Positions 34,459-42,099 of a stretch of DNA of 64,000 nucleotides are shown piece after piece (the first letter of the stretch is position 1; each line of letters starts with the position of its first letter). Below the pieces are notes generated by a model. The model had not been told where the DNA came from and searched no databases. It saw only the letters and a program-made list of their open reading frames with translations. Position numbers and translations under genes: made by a program. The stretch spans positions 4,278,001 through 4,342,000 of the forward strand of contig NZ_CP040695.2 in assembly GCF_005954645.2 (NCBI RefSeq). The letters are read 5' to 3'. The DNA comes from Nocardioides sp. S-1144 (GTDB taxonomy: Bacteria > Actinomycetota > Actinomycetes > Propionibacteriales > Nocardioidaceae).

Positions 34459-35940
34459 GTGATCGACCCGGACGACCTCGAGGCCACCCTGCGCGTGCTC
34501 GGCGCGCTGCACACCGTGCCCGAGGAGCACCCCGACCACGTCGCGGTGAAGCGGGCGGCGTCGCACATGTACAAGGCGCTCAAGCGCGAGCGTCGCACCG
34601 CCAAGCGGGAGGCCGAGCTGGCCCACGACCGCGCCGTCACCGCGGCCACGGCCACCGGGAGCCCGCTGCGCATCGACGACGAGACCGAGGGCGTGCTGCT
34701 GACCACCCCGACCACGGGCGCGTTCGCCGGCGAGCTGCTCAACCCCCGCGGGTGCTACATCTGCAAGCGCGACTACACGCTGGTCGACGCGTTCTACCAC
34801 TGGCTGTGCCCCGACTGCGCCGCGCGCTCGCACGCCAAGCGCGACCAGGGCACCGACCTCACCGGACGCCGGGCGCTGCTGACCGGCGGCCGCGCCAAGA
34901 TCGGCATGTACATCGCGCTGCGGCTGCTCCGCGACGGCGCGCACCTCACGATCACCACCCGTTTCCCGCACGACGCCGCCCGGCGGTTCTCCTCGCTGCC
35001 CGACAGCGGCGACTGGTTGCACCGCCTCAAGGTCGTCGGCATCGACCTGCGCGACCCCACCCAGGTCGTGGCGCTGGCCGACGACGTCGCGGCCGCCGGC
35101 CGGCTCGACGTGCTCGTCAACAACGCCTGCCAGACCGTGCGCCGCTCGCCGGGCGCCTACGCGCCGCTGGTCGAGGCCGAGCGCGAGCCGCTGCCCGAGG
35201 GCGTCGAGCTGCCGGAGATGGTCACCTTCGACCGCGTCTCCGAGCTGCACCCGGCCGCGATCTCCGGCGCGCTGGCCCAGGCCCCGGTCGCCCACCACGA
35301 CGGCGAGTCGCTGGAGCACGCCCGCGCCGCCCACACCGCGGCCAGCCTCACCGCGCTCGCGCTGCGCGGCGGCAGCGCCTCGCTCGACGCCCACCTCGCC
35401 GGCACCGCCGTCGACGCCGGCGGGCTGCTGCCCGACGTCGCGACCGCGAACTCGTGGACCCAGACCGTCGACGAGGTCGACCCGCTGGAGCTCCTCGAGG
35501 TGCAGCTGTGCAACTCGGTCGCGCCGTTCCTGCTCGTCTCGCGGCTGCGGCCGGCGATGGCGGCGGCTGCCGCGGCGGCGCCGTCCGGGCGGGCCCACGT
35601 CGTCAACGTCTCGGCGATGGAGGGGCAGTTCGGTCGCCGCTACAAGGGGCCCGGGCACCCGCACACCAACATGGCCAAGGCCGCGCTCAACATGCTGACC
35701 CGCACGTCGGCGGGCGAGATGTTCGAGACCGACCGGATCCTGATGAACGCCGTCGACACCGGCTGGATCACCGACGAGCGCCCGCACCACGAGAAGCTGC
35801 GCATCGCCGCCGAGGGCTGGCACGCCCCGCTCGACCTGGTCGACGGCGCCGCGCGCGTCTACGACCCGGTCGTGCGCGGCGAGGCCGGCGAGGACCTCCA
35901 CGGGCACTTCCTCAAGGACTACGACCCCAGTCCCTGGTGA
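34459..35940 (+). CDS. unusual SDR-like oxidoreductase with N-terminal Cys4 knuckle
   Basis: The 493-residue product joins a helical N-terminus, a Cys4 zinc-knuckle (C99-x2-C102 and C117-x2-C120: CYICKRD, WLCPDC) and a large SDR domain (about 135-493). The SDR has the nucleotide motif LTGGRAKIGMYIALRLL and the NNAC motif. A long insertion (about 235-345) follows. At the usual YxxxK position the sequence is T-N-M-A-K (PHTNMAKAALNM), so the catalytic Tyr appears to be Thr while the Lys remains. It may be a non-standard reductase or non-catalytic. GTG 34459 is the start. Confidence 0.85.
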   Translation: MIDPDDLEATLRVLGALHTVPEEHPDHVAVKRAASHMYKALKRERRTAKREAELAHDRAVTAATATGSPLRIDDETEGVLLTTPTTGAFAGELLNPRGCYICKRDYTLVDAFYHWLCPDCAARSHAKRDQGTDLTGRRALLTGGRAKIGMYIALRLLRDGAHLTITTRFPHDAARRFSSLPDSGDWLHRLKVVGIDLRDPTQVVALADDVAAAGRLDVLVNNACQTVRRSPGAYAPLVEAEREPLPEGVELPEMVTFDRVSELHPAAISGALAQAPVAHHDGESLEHARAAHTAASLTALALRGGSASLDAHLAGTAVDAGGLLPDVATANSWTQTVDEVDPLELLEVQLCNSVAPFLLVSRLRPAMAAAAAAAPSGRAHVVNVSAMEGQFGRRYKGPGHPHTNMAKAALNMLTRTSAGEMFETDRILMNAVDTGWITDERPHHEKLRIAAEGWHAPLDLVDGAARVYDPVVRGEAGEDLHGHFLKDYDPSPW

Positions 35941-35943
35941 CCT

Positions 35944-36047
35944 CGTCGTACAAGCACTGACACCTCGGGGTCCGACGAGGTTTCGCGCCGCGGTCCTGCG
36001 CGGTGCAGCGTGCCCGCGGTCGTCGAGGTGTACGTGCTTCTACGACG
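35944..36047. terminator. long imperfect inverted repeat between convergent genes
   Basis: Arms of 24 nt (35944-35967 and 36024-36047; CGTCGTAxAAGCACxxACACCTCG) pair with 3 mismatches around a 56-nt GC-rich loop. It sits between the SDR stop and the DinB stop, so bidirectional termination is possible, though the loop is large. Confidence 0.5.
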
Positions 36048-36053
36048 GACGGC

Positions 36054-36551
36054 TCAGAGACCGAGCATCCCGCGCACGTAGGCGGCCTGGCCGACGTGCT
36101 GGGTGTTGTCGTTGACGACGCTGACCAGCCGGACGCCGAGCGTCACCGGCGGGTCCCAGCGGTCGTCGACCACGCGGTCGAGGTCGGCGGGCGCGAGGGT
36201 GGCGACGTGGGCGACCGAGCGCTCGTGCACCGCGACGAGGTACTCGGCCAGCAGGGCGGCGTCCCAGGTGCCGGCGCCGACCTCGGCGCTGCTCTGGCCG
36301 TAGCCGATGGCGTCCTCGTCGTAGGGCAGGGCGAAGCGACCGGCGAAGGCCGGGTAGACCTGCTCGGCGCCGGCGACGTCGGCCACGTGGTCGTCCTGGA
36401 CCCGCGCCAGGTGCCAGACCAGCCAGCCGATCGGGTTGGCGTCGGGGGTCGGCCGGTGCCCCAGCTGCTCGGGCGTCAGCCCGTCGAGCACCGCCAGCCC
36501 GCTCTCGCGAACCCGTTCCAGTCCTTCCACGATCACCTCGGCAGGAGTCAT
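36054..36551 (-). CDS. DinB/DUF664-family metal-binding protein
   Basis: This 165-residue protein has the four-helix DinB fold. The metal-ligand His are in VWHLARVQDDH and VNDNTQHVGQAAYVRGM. Actinobacterial members are thiol-dependent transferases or isomerases, and mycothiol use is likely here. The substrate is unknown. ATG 36551 is chosen over TTG 36560. Confidence 0.85.
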   Translation of the reverse strand: MTPAEVIVEGLERVRESGLAVLDGLTPEQLGHRPTPDANPIGWLVWHLARVQDDHVADVAGAEQVYPAFAGRFALPYDEDAIGYGQSSAEVGAGTWDAALLAEYLVAVHERSVAHVATLAPADLDRVVDDRWDPPVTLGVRLVSVVNDNTQHVGQAAYVRGMLGL

Positions 36552-36571
36552 GCCACCCAACCTACGTCGCC

Positions 36572-36609
36572 CCCGCTGACCCGTCGCTGATCAGCGACGG
36601 GTCAGCGGG
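36572..36609. repeat. 38-bp perfect zero-loop palindrome
   Basis: CCCGCTGACCCGTCGCTGA and its exact complement meet at TGATCA. It lies between the DinB start and the DUF429-RelA/SpoT stop, 42 bp from the latter. Confidence 0.75.
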
Positions 36610-36617
36610 TTCCGACG

Positions 36618-36649
36618 GCCGACCCGTCGCTGATCATTGACGGGTCGGC
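36618..36649. terminator. hairpin at the end of the DUF429-RelA/SpoT gene
   Basis: An 11-bp perfect stem (GCCGACCCGTC / GACGGGTCGGC) encloses a 10-nt loop with TGATCA in it. It shares the CCGTCGCTGATCA core with the preceding palindrome and lies 1 bp from the gene's stop codon. Confidence 0.6.
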
Positions 36650-36650
36650 G

Positions 36651-38354
36651 TCACGGGGTGCCGCGGAGGCGCTCGAGGCGCTGGGCCAGCAGCGGGCGCC
36701 GGTGGGCGTTCTGGTGCAGGCCGACGTAGCGGTCGCCGAAGACCCACAGCAGGGCGTCATCGAGGCGGCGGACGGCGCCGGGCGGGTGCCGGTAGTCCAT
36801 CCGGGCGGCGATGGTGGCGTCGTCGGCCTCACGGAGGACCTCGCCGAGCTCGTCGAACGAGGTGGTCCCGAGCTCGAGGAGCAGCCCGGCGATCCAGCCG
36901 TAGTGGTCGGTGCGCGACCAGCCGGCGTCGGAGTACTGGCCCGCGAGGTAGGCGGCCAGCTCCCGCGGGTCGAGGCGCGGGTCGTCGTCGGCGGTGGCGT
37001 CGCCGACGACGCCGACCGCGGGGGTGGCGCCGCGCAGCCGCTCGCGGATCTCGGAGAACTCGCGGTCGGCCAGCTCGAGCAGGCCGGCGGCGAGGGTGAA
37101 GCGGCGGTCGAACTCGCCGACGTGGATGTCGGGCACGGTGCCCTTGTAGCGGATGTCGTGCTCGAACTCGGCCCAGGCGTGCTGGAGCACGGTGCGCACC
37201 TGCACCTGGGTCGAGCGCCCGCCGAGGTCGACCATGAGGTGGCGGCTCGCGTAGCCGAAGCGGCCCTCGCTGGCCGTCTCCTGCCCGAGGTCGCGGTCGT
37301 CGGTGACGGTGACCTGCTCGGCCAGGACGTCGGCCACGGCGTCGACGTCGTCGCGCACGTAGGTGATCACGCGGACGCCGACCGCGTCGGTGATCTGGGT
37401 GGTCGGGTCGTCGTACAGCGGGCGTCCGGCGGCGGTGCGGGCCGCCTTCTCGGCGAACGACGCCACCGTCTTGGTGCGCCCGGTGACCGACAGGTAGTTG
37501 ATGCCGGCCTCGTCGAGCAGTCCCCGCACCAGCGCGACGGCGTTCTCGCCGGCGCGCATCAGGTCGTCGTGGCCGGCGGCGTAGCCGCGCACGGCCCGGC
37601 GCACGACCTCGGCGTGGGTCACCGCGACCGGCTCGGTGCCCAGGGTCGGGGTGACGATGTAGCCGGTGTCGAGGTCGCCGTAGCGGGTGACGTCGTCGGG
37701 CCGGTGGTCGACGAACCAGGCGACGTAGGCGCACAGGACGGCGTCCACCTGGTCCTCCACGCGCCGCAGCTGGGCCTTCTGGGTGGCCGTCTCGACGAGC
37801 GCCCGCAGCGCGGCCCAGGTCTCGTCGGTGCGGACGACGGCCTCGACGTGGCCCATCAGCGCGAGCAGCTCGCTGCGCAGCAGCTCCAGGTCGCGACCCG
37901 GCTTGGCCTTGTAGCGCAGCACCTTCGGCAGGTCGAAGAGCACGATCGAGGCCGCGTGCGGGTAGACCTCGACGGCCCGGCGCCGGCGTCCGGAGCGCGG
38001 GTCGATGTCGAGGCCGAGGCGCTTGGCCACCCGGGCGCCGCGGGTGCCGTTGGCGAACTCCGGCTTGCCGGTGTTGGAAGGGTGGGTGCCGGCGTCGAAG
38101 CGGCGGAAGTCCTTGCTCAGCGCCTGCTCCGCGGGCCGCGAGCCCTTCTCGTTCTTGACCACCAGCGGGGCGTCGATGCCGGCCAGGCAGTCACCGTCGT
38201 ACGCCGCCAGCGCGGCCACCACGTCCTCGTCGGTGCGGACCGCGCTCACGTGCAGCAGGCGTGCCTCGGCGTCGACCACCGCGAGCCCGGTGGGTGCCTT
38301 CTCGCCCCAGGCGAGGTCGATGCCGATGTAGTGCACGGGGACACCCTGCCGCAT
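36651..38354 (-). CDS. DUF429 (RNase H-fold) - RelA/SpoT alarmone-synthetase-like fusion protein
   Basis: The 567-residue protein (from ATG 38354; a GTG at 38336 is an alternative) has two domains plus a helical tail. Residues 8-245 are DUF429, a predicted RNase H/RuvC-like nuclease. Candidate acidic residues are D12 (GIDLAW), D61 (GIDAPL), E129 (EVYPH) and D204 (DQVDA). Residues 285-405 are RelA/SpoT synthetase: TGRTKTVASFAEK (ATP loop), D323 (ITDAVGVR, metal Asp), FGYASRHL and VQVRT...HAWAEFEH. The usual Glu of vEvQvRT aligns with Gln383. No HD hydrolase domain is present. It recalls mycobacterial RelZ (RNase HII + synthetase). The biological role is unknown. Inverted repeats flank the gene. 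Confidence 0.9.
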   Translation of the reverse strand: MRQGVPVHYIGIDLAWGEKAPTGLAVVDAEARLLHVSAVRTDEDVVAALAAYDGDCLAGIDAPLVVKNEKGSRPAEQALSKDFRRFDAGTHPSNTGKPEFANGTRGARVAKRLGLDIDPRSGRRRRAVEVYPHAASIVLFDLPKVLRYKAKPGRDLELLRSELLALMGHVEAVVRTDETWAALRALVETATQKAQLRRVEDQVDAVLCAYVAWFVDHRPDDVTRYGDLDTGYIVTPTLGTEPVAVTHAEVVRRAVRGYAAGHDDLMRAGENAVALVRGLLDEAGINYLSVTGRTKTVASFAEKAARTAAGRPLYDDPTTQITDAVGVRVITYVRDDVDAVADVLAEQVTVTDDRDLGQETASEGRFGYASRHLMVDLGGRSTQVQVRTVLQHAWAEFEHDIRYKGTVPDIHVGEFDRRFTLAAGLLELADREFSEIRERLRGATPAVGVVGDATADDDPRLDPRELAAYLAGQYSDAGWSRTDHYGWIAGLLLELGTTSFDELGEVLREADDATIAARMDYRHPPGAVRRLDDALLWVFGDRYVGLHQNAHRRPLLAQRLERLRGTP

Positions 38355-38382
38355 GGGCCGTCGTCGTCGCGGTGGCCCCAGC

Positions 38383-38447
38383 CGCGCAATTGCCGCGAAA
38401 TGGGCAGCTCGGTGCGCGAAAACCGGCCAGATCGCGGCAATTGCGCG
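38383..38447. repeat. inverted repeat upstream of the DUF429-RelA/SpoT gene
   Basis: Perfect 16-bp arms (CGCGCAATTGCCGCGA at 38383-38398 and TCGCGGCAATTGCGCG at 38432-38447) enclose 33 nt. Each arm has its own CAATTG-like core. It lies between the psuG stop and the fusion-gene start, so it may terminate the fusion-gene antisense side, regulate the fusion gene, or both. Confidence 0.6.
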
Positions 38448-38458
38448 CTGTGGGCCAG

Positions 38459-39394
38459 CTACCGAGCGGCGTGGGCGGACGCGATGGCGGCGCCGAGGCG
38501 GGCGTTGTGGCGCACGAGCGCGATGTTGGCGACCAGGCTGGCGCCGTCGGTGAGCTCGACGATCCGCTTGAGCAGGTAGGGGGTGACGTCCTTGCCGCCG
38601 ATGCCGAGGGCGTCGAGGTCGGCGAGGGCGCGGGCGATGACGCCGTCGATCTCGGCCGCCGGGATCTCGTCGGCGACCGGGATCGGGTTCGCGACGACCA
38701 GGCCGCTGCGCAGGCCGAGGCCGCGGGCGGCGGTCATCGCGGCGGCCACGTCGGCGGCGGACTCGATGCGCGAGGGGGCGGCGTGCCCGCTGACCCGCGA
38801 GTAGAAGGCCGGGAACTCGTCGCTGCCGACGACCATGACCGGGACGCCGTTGGTCTCGAGCACCTCCAGGGTCAGGCCGATGTCGAGGATGCTCTTCACG
38901 CCGGCGCACACGACGGTGACCGGGGTGACCGCGAGCTCGGTGAGGTCGGCGGAGACGTCGAGGGACTCCGCCGCGCCGCGGTGCACGCCGCCGAGGCCGC
39001 CGGTGACGAAGACGTCGATGCCGGCCAGCGCGGCCAGCCGCATGGTCGCGGCGACGGTCGTGGCACCGTGCCCGCCGCGCGCGACGACGTGCGGGAGGTC
39101 GCGGACGCTGGCCTTGGTGACGCCGGGGTCACGGGCGAGCAGCTCGAGGGCGTCGTGGTCGAGCCCGGCCCGCGGGACGCCGTCCAGCACCGCGATCGTG
39201 GCCGGCACCGCCCCGTGCTCGCGGACGATGCCCTCGACCTCGAGCGCCATGGCGACGTTGTCGGGGTAGGGCATCCCGTGGCTGATGATCGTGCTCTCGA
39301 GCGCGACGACCGGGCGCCCCTCGGCGACCGCGGTCGCGACCTCCTCGGTCAGGCGGATCGGCGGGGTCGAGGGGGTCGGGGCGGGGGCGGTCAC
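38459..39394 (-). CDS. psuG: pseudouridine-5'-phosphate glycosidase
   Basis: The 311-residue enzyme splits pseudouridine 5'-phosphate to uracil and ribose 5-phosphate, which is reversible in vitro. Family motifs include ALESTIISHGMPYP near the start, the GGVHRGAAESLDVSADLTEL stretch, the lysine in CAGVKSILDIG, and NPIPVADEIP. GTG 39394 overlaps the stop of the kinase gene by 4 bp, with a GAGGAG ribosome-binding site 6 nt upstream. Confidence 0.95.
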   Translation of the reverse strand: MTAPAPTPSTPPIRLTEEVATAVAEGRPVVALESTIISHGMPYPDNVAMALEVEGIVREHGAVPATIAVLDGVPRAGLDHDALELLARDPGVTKASVRDLPHVVARGGHGATTVAATMRLAALAGIDVFVTGGLGGVHRGAAESLDVSADLTELAVTPVTVVCAGVKSILDIGLTLEVLETNGVPVMVVGSDEFPAFYSRVSGHAAPSRIESAADVAAAMTAARGLGLRSGLVVANPIPVADEIPAAEIDGVIARALADLDALGIGGKDVTPYLLKRIVELTDGASLVANIALVRHNARLGAAIASAHAAR

Positions 39395-40242
39395 AGGAGG
39401 CTCCTCACGAGCTCGTCGGTCAGGTCGGGACGCACGGTGTGCGGGCTGGAGACGGTCAGGGCGGCGACGACGTGGGCGTAGGTCGCCGCCTCCCCCGGCT
39501 CGGCGCCGCCGAGCCAGGCGTGGCAGAACGCCGCGAGCATCGCGTCGCCGGCGCCGGTGACGTCGACGACCTCGGCGGTGCGCGCGGCGAGCCGGTGGAC
39601 GCCGTCGGGGGCGGTCAGCGTGGAGCCGGCGGGCCCGCGCCGCTCCCAGGTCAGGTCGGCGGCGGGGGCGCCGCCCGCCGAGAGGGCGGCCAGCTCGGCG
39701 CCGCCGGCGGAGAGCAGGAACAGTCGGCGGCCCGCCGCGGTCGGCGCCAGCCGCGCGGCCTTCGGGACGCTCACGGGGTCGAGGGCGACCGGGCCGGTGG
39801 CGGCGTCCCAGGCGGCGGCGAGGGTCGCGGGGGCCAGGTTGCCGTCGAGGACGACGAGGTCGGCGGCGGCCAGGAGGTCGCGGTCGAGGTGCTCGGGCCC
39901 GAGCGCGGCCGGCATGTCGGAGACGCCGCCGACCAGCTCGCCGGTGTCGTCGAGCAGCGCGACGTAGCTGCCGGTCGCCGCGGCGACCAGCCGGACGCCG
40001 CCGACGTCGACGCCCGCGGCCCGGGTCGCCCCGACCACGAGCCGGCCGTGGGCGTCGTCGCCGACCGCGGCCAGGAGGTGGGTCGTCGTGCCGAGGCGGG
40101 CGAGGTTCTCGGCGATGTTGCGCCCGACGCCGCCGGGCGTGACGGCGACGCTGCCGGGGTTGCTGGTGGCCGGCACCGGCGCGGCGTGCGGGCGGGCGAC
40201 CACGTCGACGTTCGCCCCGCCGACCACGACCACGCTCGCCAC
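39391..40242 (-). CDS. psuK: PfkB-family carbohydrate kinase, probable pseudouridine kinase
   Basis: This 283-residue PfkB kinase has the N-terminal GGANVDVVAR motif, a Gly-rich TPGGVGRNIAENLARLG segment, and a C-terminal signature (VDVTGAGDAMLAAFCH, catalytic Asp in GAGD). It is coupled by a 4-bp overlap to psuG, so phosphorylating pseudouridine is the natural role. GTG 40242 is the start. It is divergent from the ABC exporter genes. Confidence 0.9.
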   Translation of the reverse strand: MASVVVVGGANVDVVARPHAAPVPATSNPGSVAVTPGGVGRNIAENLARLGTTTHLLAAVGDDAHGRLVVGATRAAGVDVGGVRLVAAATGSYVALLDDTGELVGGVSDMPAALGPEHLDRDLLAAADLVVLDGNLAPATLAAAWDAATGPVALDPVSVPKAARLAPTAAGRRLFLLSAGGAELAALSAGGAPAADLTWERRGPAGSTLTAPDGVHRLAARTAEVVDVTGAGDAMLAAFCHAWLGGAEPGEAATYAHVVAALTVSSPHTVRPDLTDELVRSLL

Positions 40243-40336
40243 GGGAGAACCATGCCAGGCGCGATGAATGCGGTTGTCGGTGCCGGTCCCTACCGTGACA
40301 CTGACGCCACCACCGCACCACGAGAGGCGACGACGC

Positions 40337-41296
40337 ATGGTCGACATGATCCGGGCCCGAGGCCTGGTCAAGCGCTACAAGGAGGTCACCGCCCTGGCCG
40401 GGCTCGACCTCGACGTGCCCGAGGGCACCGTCCTGGCCCTGCTCGGGCCCAACGGCGCCGGGAAGACCACCGCGGTCCGGTGCCTGACGACCCTCCTGGT
40501 GCCCGACGAGGGCAGCGCCGAGGTCGCCGGCGTCGACGTGCTGGCCGACCCGCAGGGCGTGCGCCGCAGGATCGGCCTGTCCGGCCAGTACGCCGCGGTC
40601 GACGAGCACCTCACCGGTTTCGAGAACCTCACGATGGTGGGCCGGCTCTACGGCCTCGGGAAGGCGCGCTCGCGCACCCGGGCCCGCGAGCTGCTCGAGC
40701 GCTTCGACCTGGCCGAGGCCGGCGACCGGCCCTCCAAGACCTACTCCGGCGGCATGCGGCGCCGCCTCGACCTCGCCGGCGCCCTGGTCGCCGAGCCGCC
40801 GGTGCTGGTGCTCGACGAGCCGACGACCGGGCTCGACGTCCGCGCCCGCCAGCAGATGTGGGAGGTGATCCGCGAGCTCGTGGGCAGCGGGGCGACGCTG
40901 CTGCTCACCACCCAGTACCTCGAGGAGGCCGACCGGCTCGCCGACGACATCGTCGTGATCGACCACGGCCGCGCGATCGCGCGCGGCACCGCCGACGAGC
41001 TCAAGTCCCAGACCGGGGGCGAGCGGATCGAGGTCGTGGTCGCCGACTCCCTCCACGTCGAGGCCACCCGCCGGCTGCTCGGCGCCGTCGCGCTCGGCGA
41101 CGTGCAGGTCGAGGACCGCACGCTGACCGCGGCGGTGACCGACGGCGCGCCCGCGCTGCGCCGGCTGCTCGGCGACCTCGAGGGCGAGCGCATCGGCGTC
41201 CTCGACGTCGGGCTGCGCCGCCCGACCCTCGACGACGTCTTCCTGACCCTGACCGGCCGCACGGCCGACGAGCAGCCCGAGGAGGCCGCCCGGTGA
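40337..41296 (+). CDS. ABC transporter ATP-binding protein, DrrA-like
   Basis: The 319-residue protein has Walker A (GPNGAGKTT), Q loop (GQYAAVDEHL), signature (YSGGMRRRLDLA), Walker B (PVLVLDEPTTGLD) and the H loop (LTTQYLEEADRL). The ~90-residue C-terminal extension is typical of DrrA/daunorubicin-type drug exporters. It overlaps the permease gene by 4 bp. ATG 40337 follows GAGAGG by 8 nt. Substrate unknown. Confidence 0.93.
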   Translation: MVDMIRARGLVKRYKEVTALAGLDLDVPEGTVLALLGPNGAGKTTAVRCLTTLLVPDEGSAEVAGVDVLADPQGVRRRIGLSGQYAAVDEHLTGFENLTMVGRLYGLGKARSRTRARELLERFDLAEAGDRPSKTYSGGMRRRLDLAGALVAEPPVLVLDEPTTGLDVRARQQMWEVIRELVGSGATLLLTTQYLEEADRLADDIVVIDHGRAIARGTADELKSQTGGERIEVVVADSLHVEATRRLLGAVALGDVQVEDRTLTAAVTDGAPALRRLLGDLEGERIGVLDVGLRRPTLDDVFLTLTGRTADEQPEEAAR

Positions 41297-42093
41297 GCAC
41301 CCCGCAAGCCCTCAGCGACGGCTGGGTCGTCGCCCAGCGCAACCTGATCAAGATCAAGCGCGTGCCCGAGGTGCTGGTCTTCGTGCTGATCAGCCCGATC
41401 ATGTTCGTGCTGCTCTTCGCCTACGTCTTCGGCGGCGCCATCGCCCCGCCGGGCGCGGTGGGCTACAAGGAGTTCCTCGTCGCGGGGATCTTCGCCCAGA
41501 CCGTCGTGTTCGGCGCCACCTTCACCGGCGCCGGCCTCGCCGAGGACATGCAGAAGGGCATCATCGACCGGTTCCGGTCGCTGCCGATGTCCCGCTCGGC
41601 CGTGCTGATCGGGCGCACGACGTCCGACGTCGTCTACAACGTGCTCTCGCTCGTCATCATGGCGCTCACCGGCCTGCTCGTCGGCTGGCGGATCCGCGAG
41701 GGTGTCCTCGACGCCGCCCTCGGCTTCCTGCTGCTGCTCGCCTTCGCCTACGCGATCAGCTGGGTGATGGGCTTCATCGGCCTGCTGGTGCCGAGCGTGG
41801 AGGTCATCAACAACGCCTCGTTCATCGTCATCATGCCGCTCACGTTCGTCTCGAACGCCTTCGTGCCGACCGAGTCGTTCTCCGGCGTGCTGCGCACCAT
41901 CGTCGAGTGGAACCCCGTCTCCACCCTGACCCAGGCCAGCCGCGAGCTCTTCGGCAACACCGGCGGCCAGGCCGCCCCCGACGCGTGGCCGATGCAGAAC
42001 CCGGTCCTCTACACGCTGCTGTGGGTGGTGCTCATCATCGTCGTCTTCGTGCCGCTCTCGGTGCGCCAGTACCGGCTCTCGTCGGCGCGGTAG
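41293..42093 (+). CDS. ABC-2 type permease, DrrB-like
   Basis: The 266-residue protein has six predicted membrane helices (for example VLVFVLISPIMFVLLFAYVF and LLWVVLIIVVFVPLSV) and the ABC-2 signature around VEWNPVSTLTQASRELF. Its GTG start overlaps the ATPase stop by 4 bp, making a two-gene exporter. Many relatives export drugs or lipids. Confidence 0.92.
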   Translation: MSTPQALSDGWVVAQRNLIKIKRVPEVLVFVLISPIMFVLLFAYVFGGAIAPPGAVGYKEFLVAGIFAQTVVFGATFTGAGLAEDMQKGIIDRFRSLPMSRSAVLIGRTTSDVVYNVLSLVIMALTGLLVGWRIREGVLDAALGFLLLLAFAYAISWVMGFIGLLVPSVEVINNASFIVIMPLTFVSNAFVPTESFSGVLRTIVEWNPVSTLTQASRELFGNTGGQAAPDAWPMQNPVLYTLLWVVLIIVVFVPLSVRQYRLSSAR

Positions 42094-42099
42094 CCCGGC

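Noticed and set aside
34459..35940. Assigning a named activity to the zinc-knuckle SDR
   Set aside because: The catalytic Tyr is not at its usual place and no pathway genes are adjacent, so a specific reaction cannot be supported.
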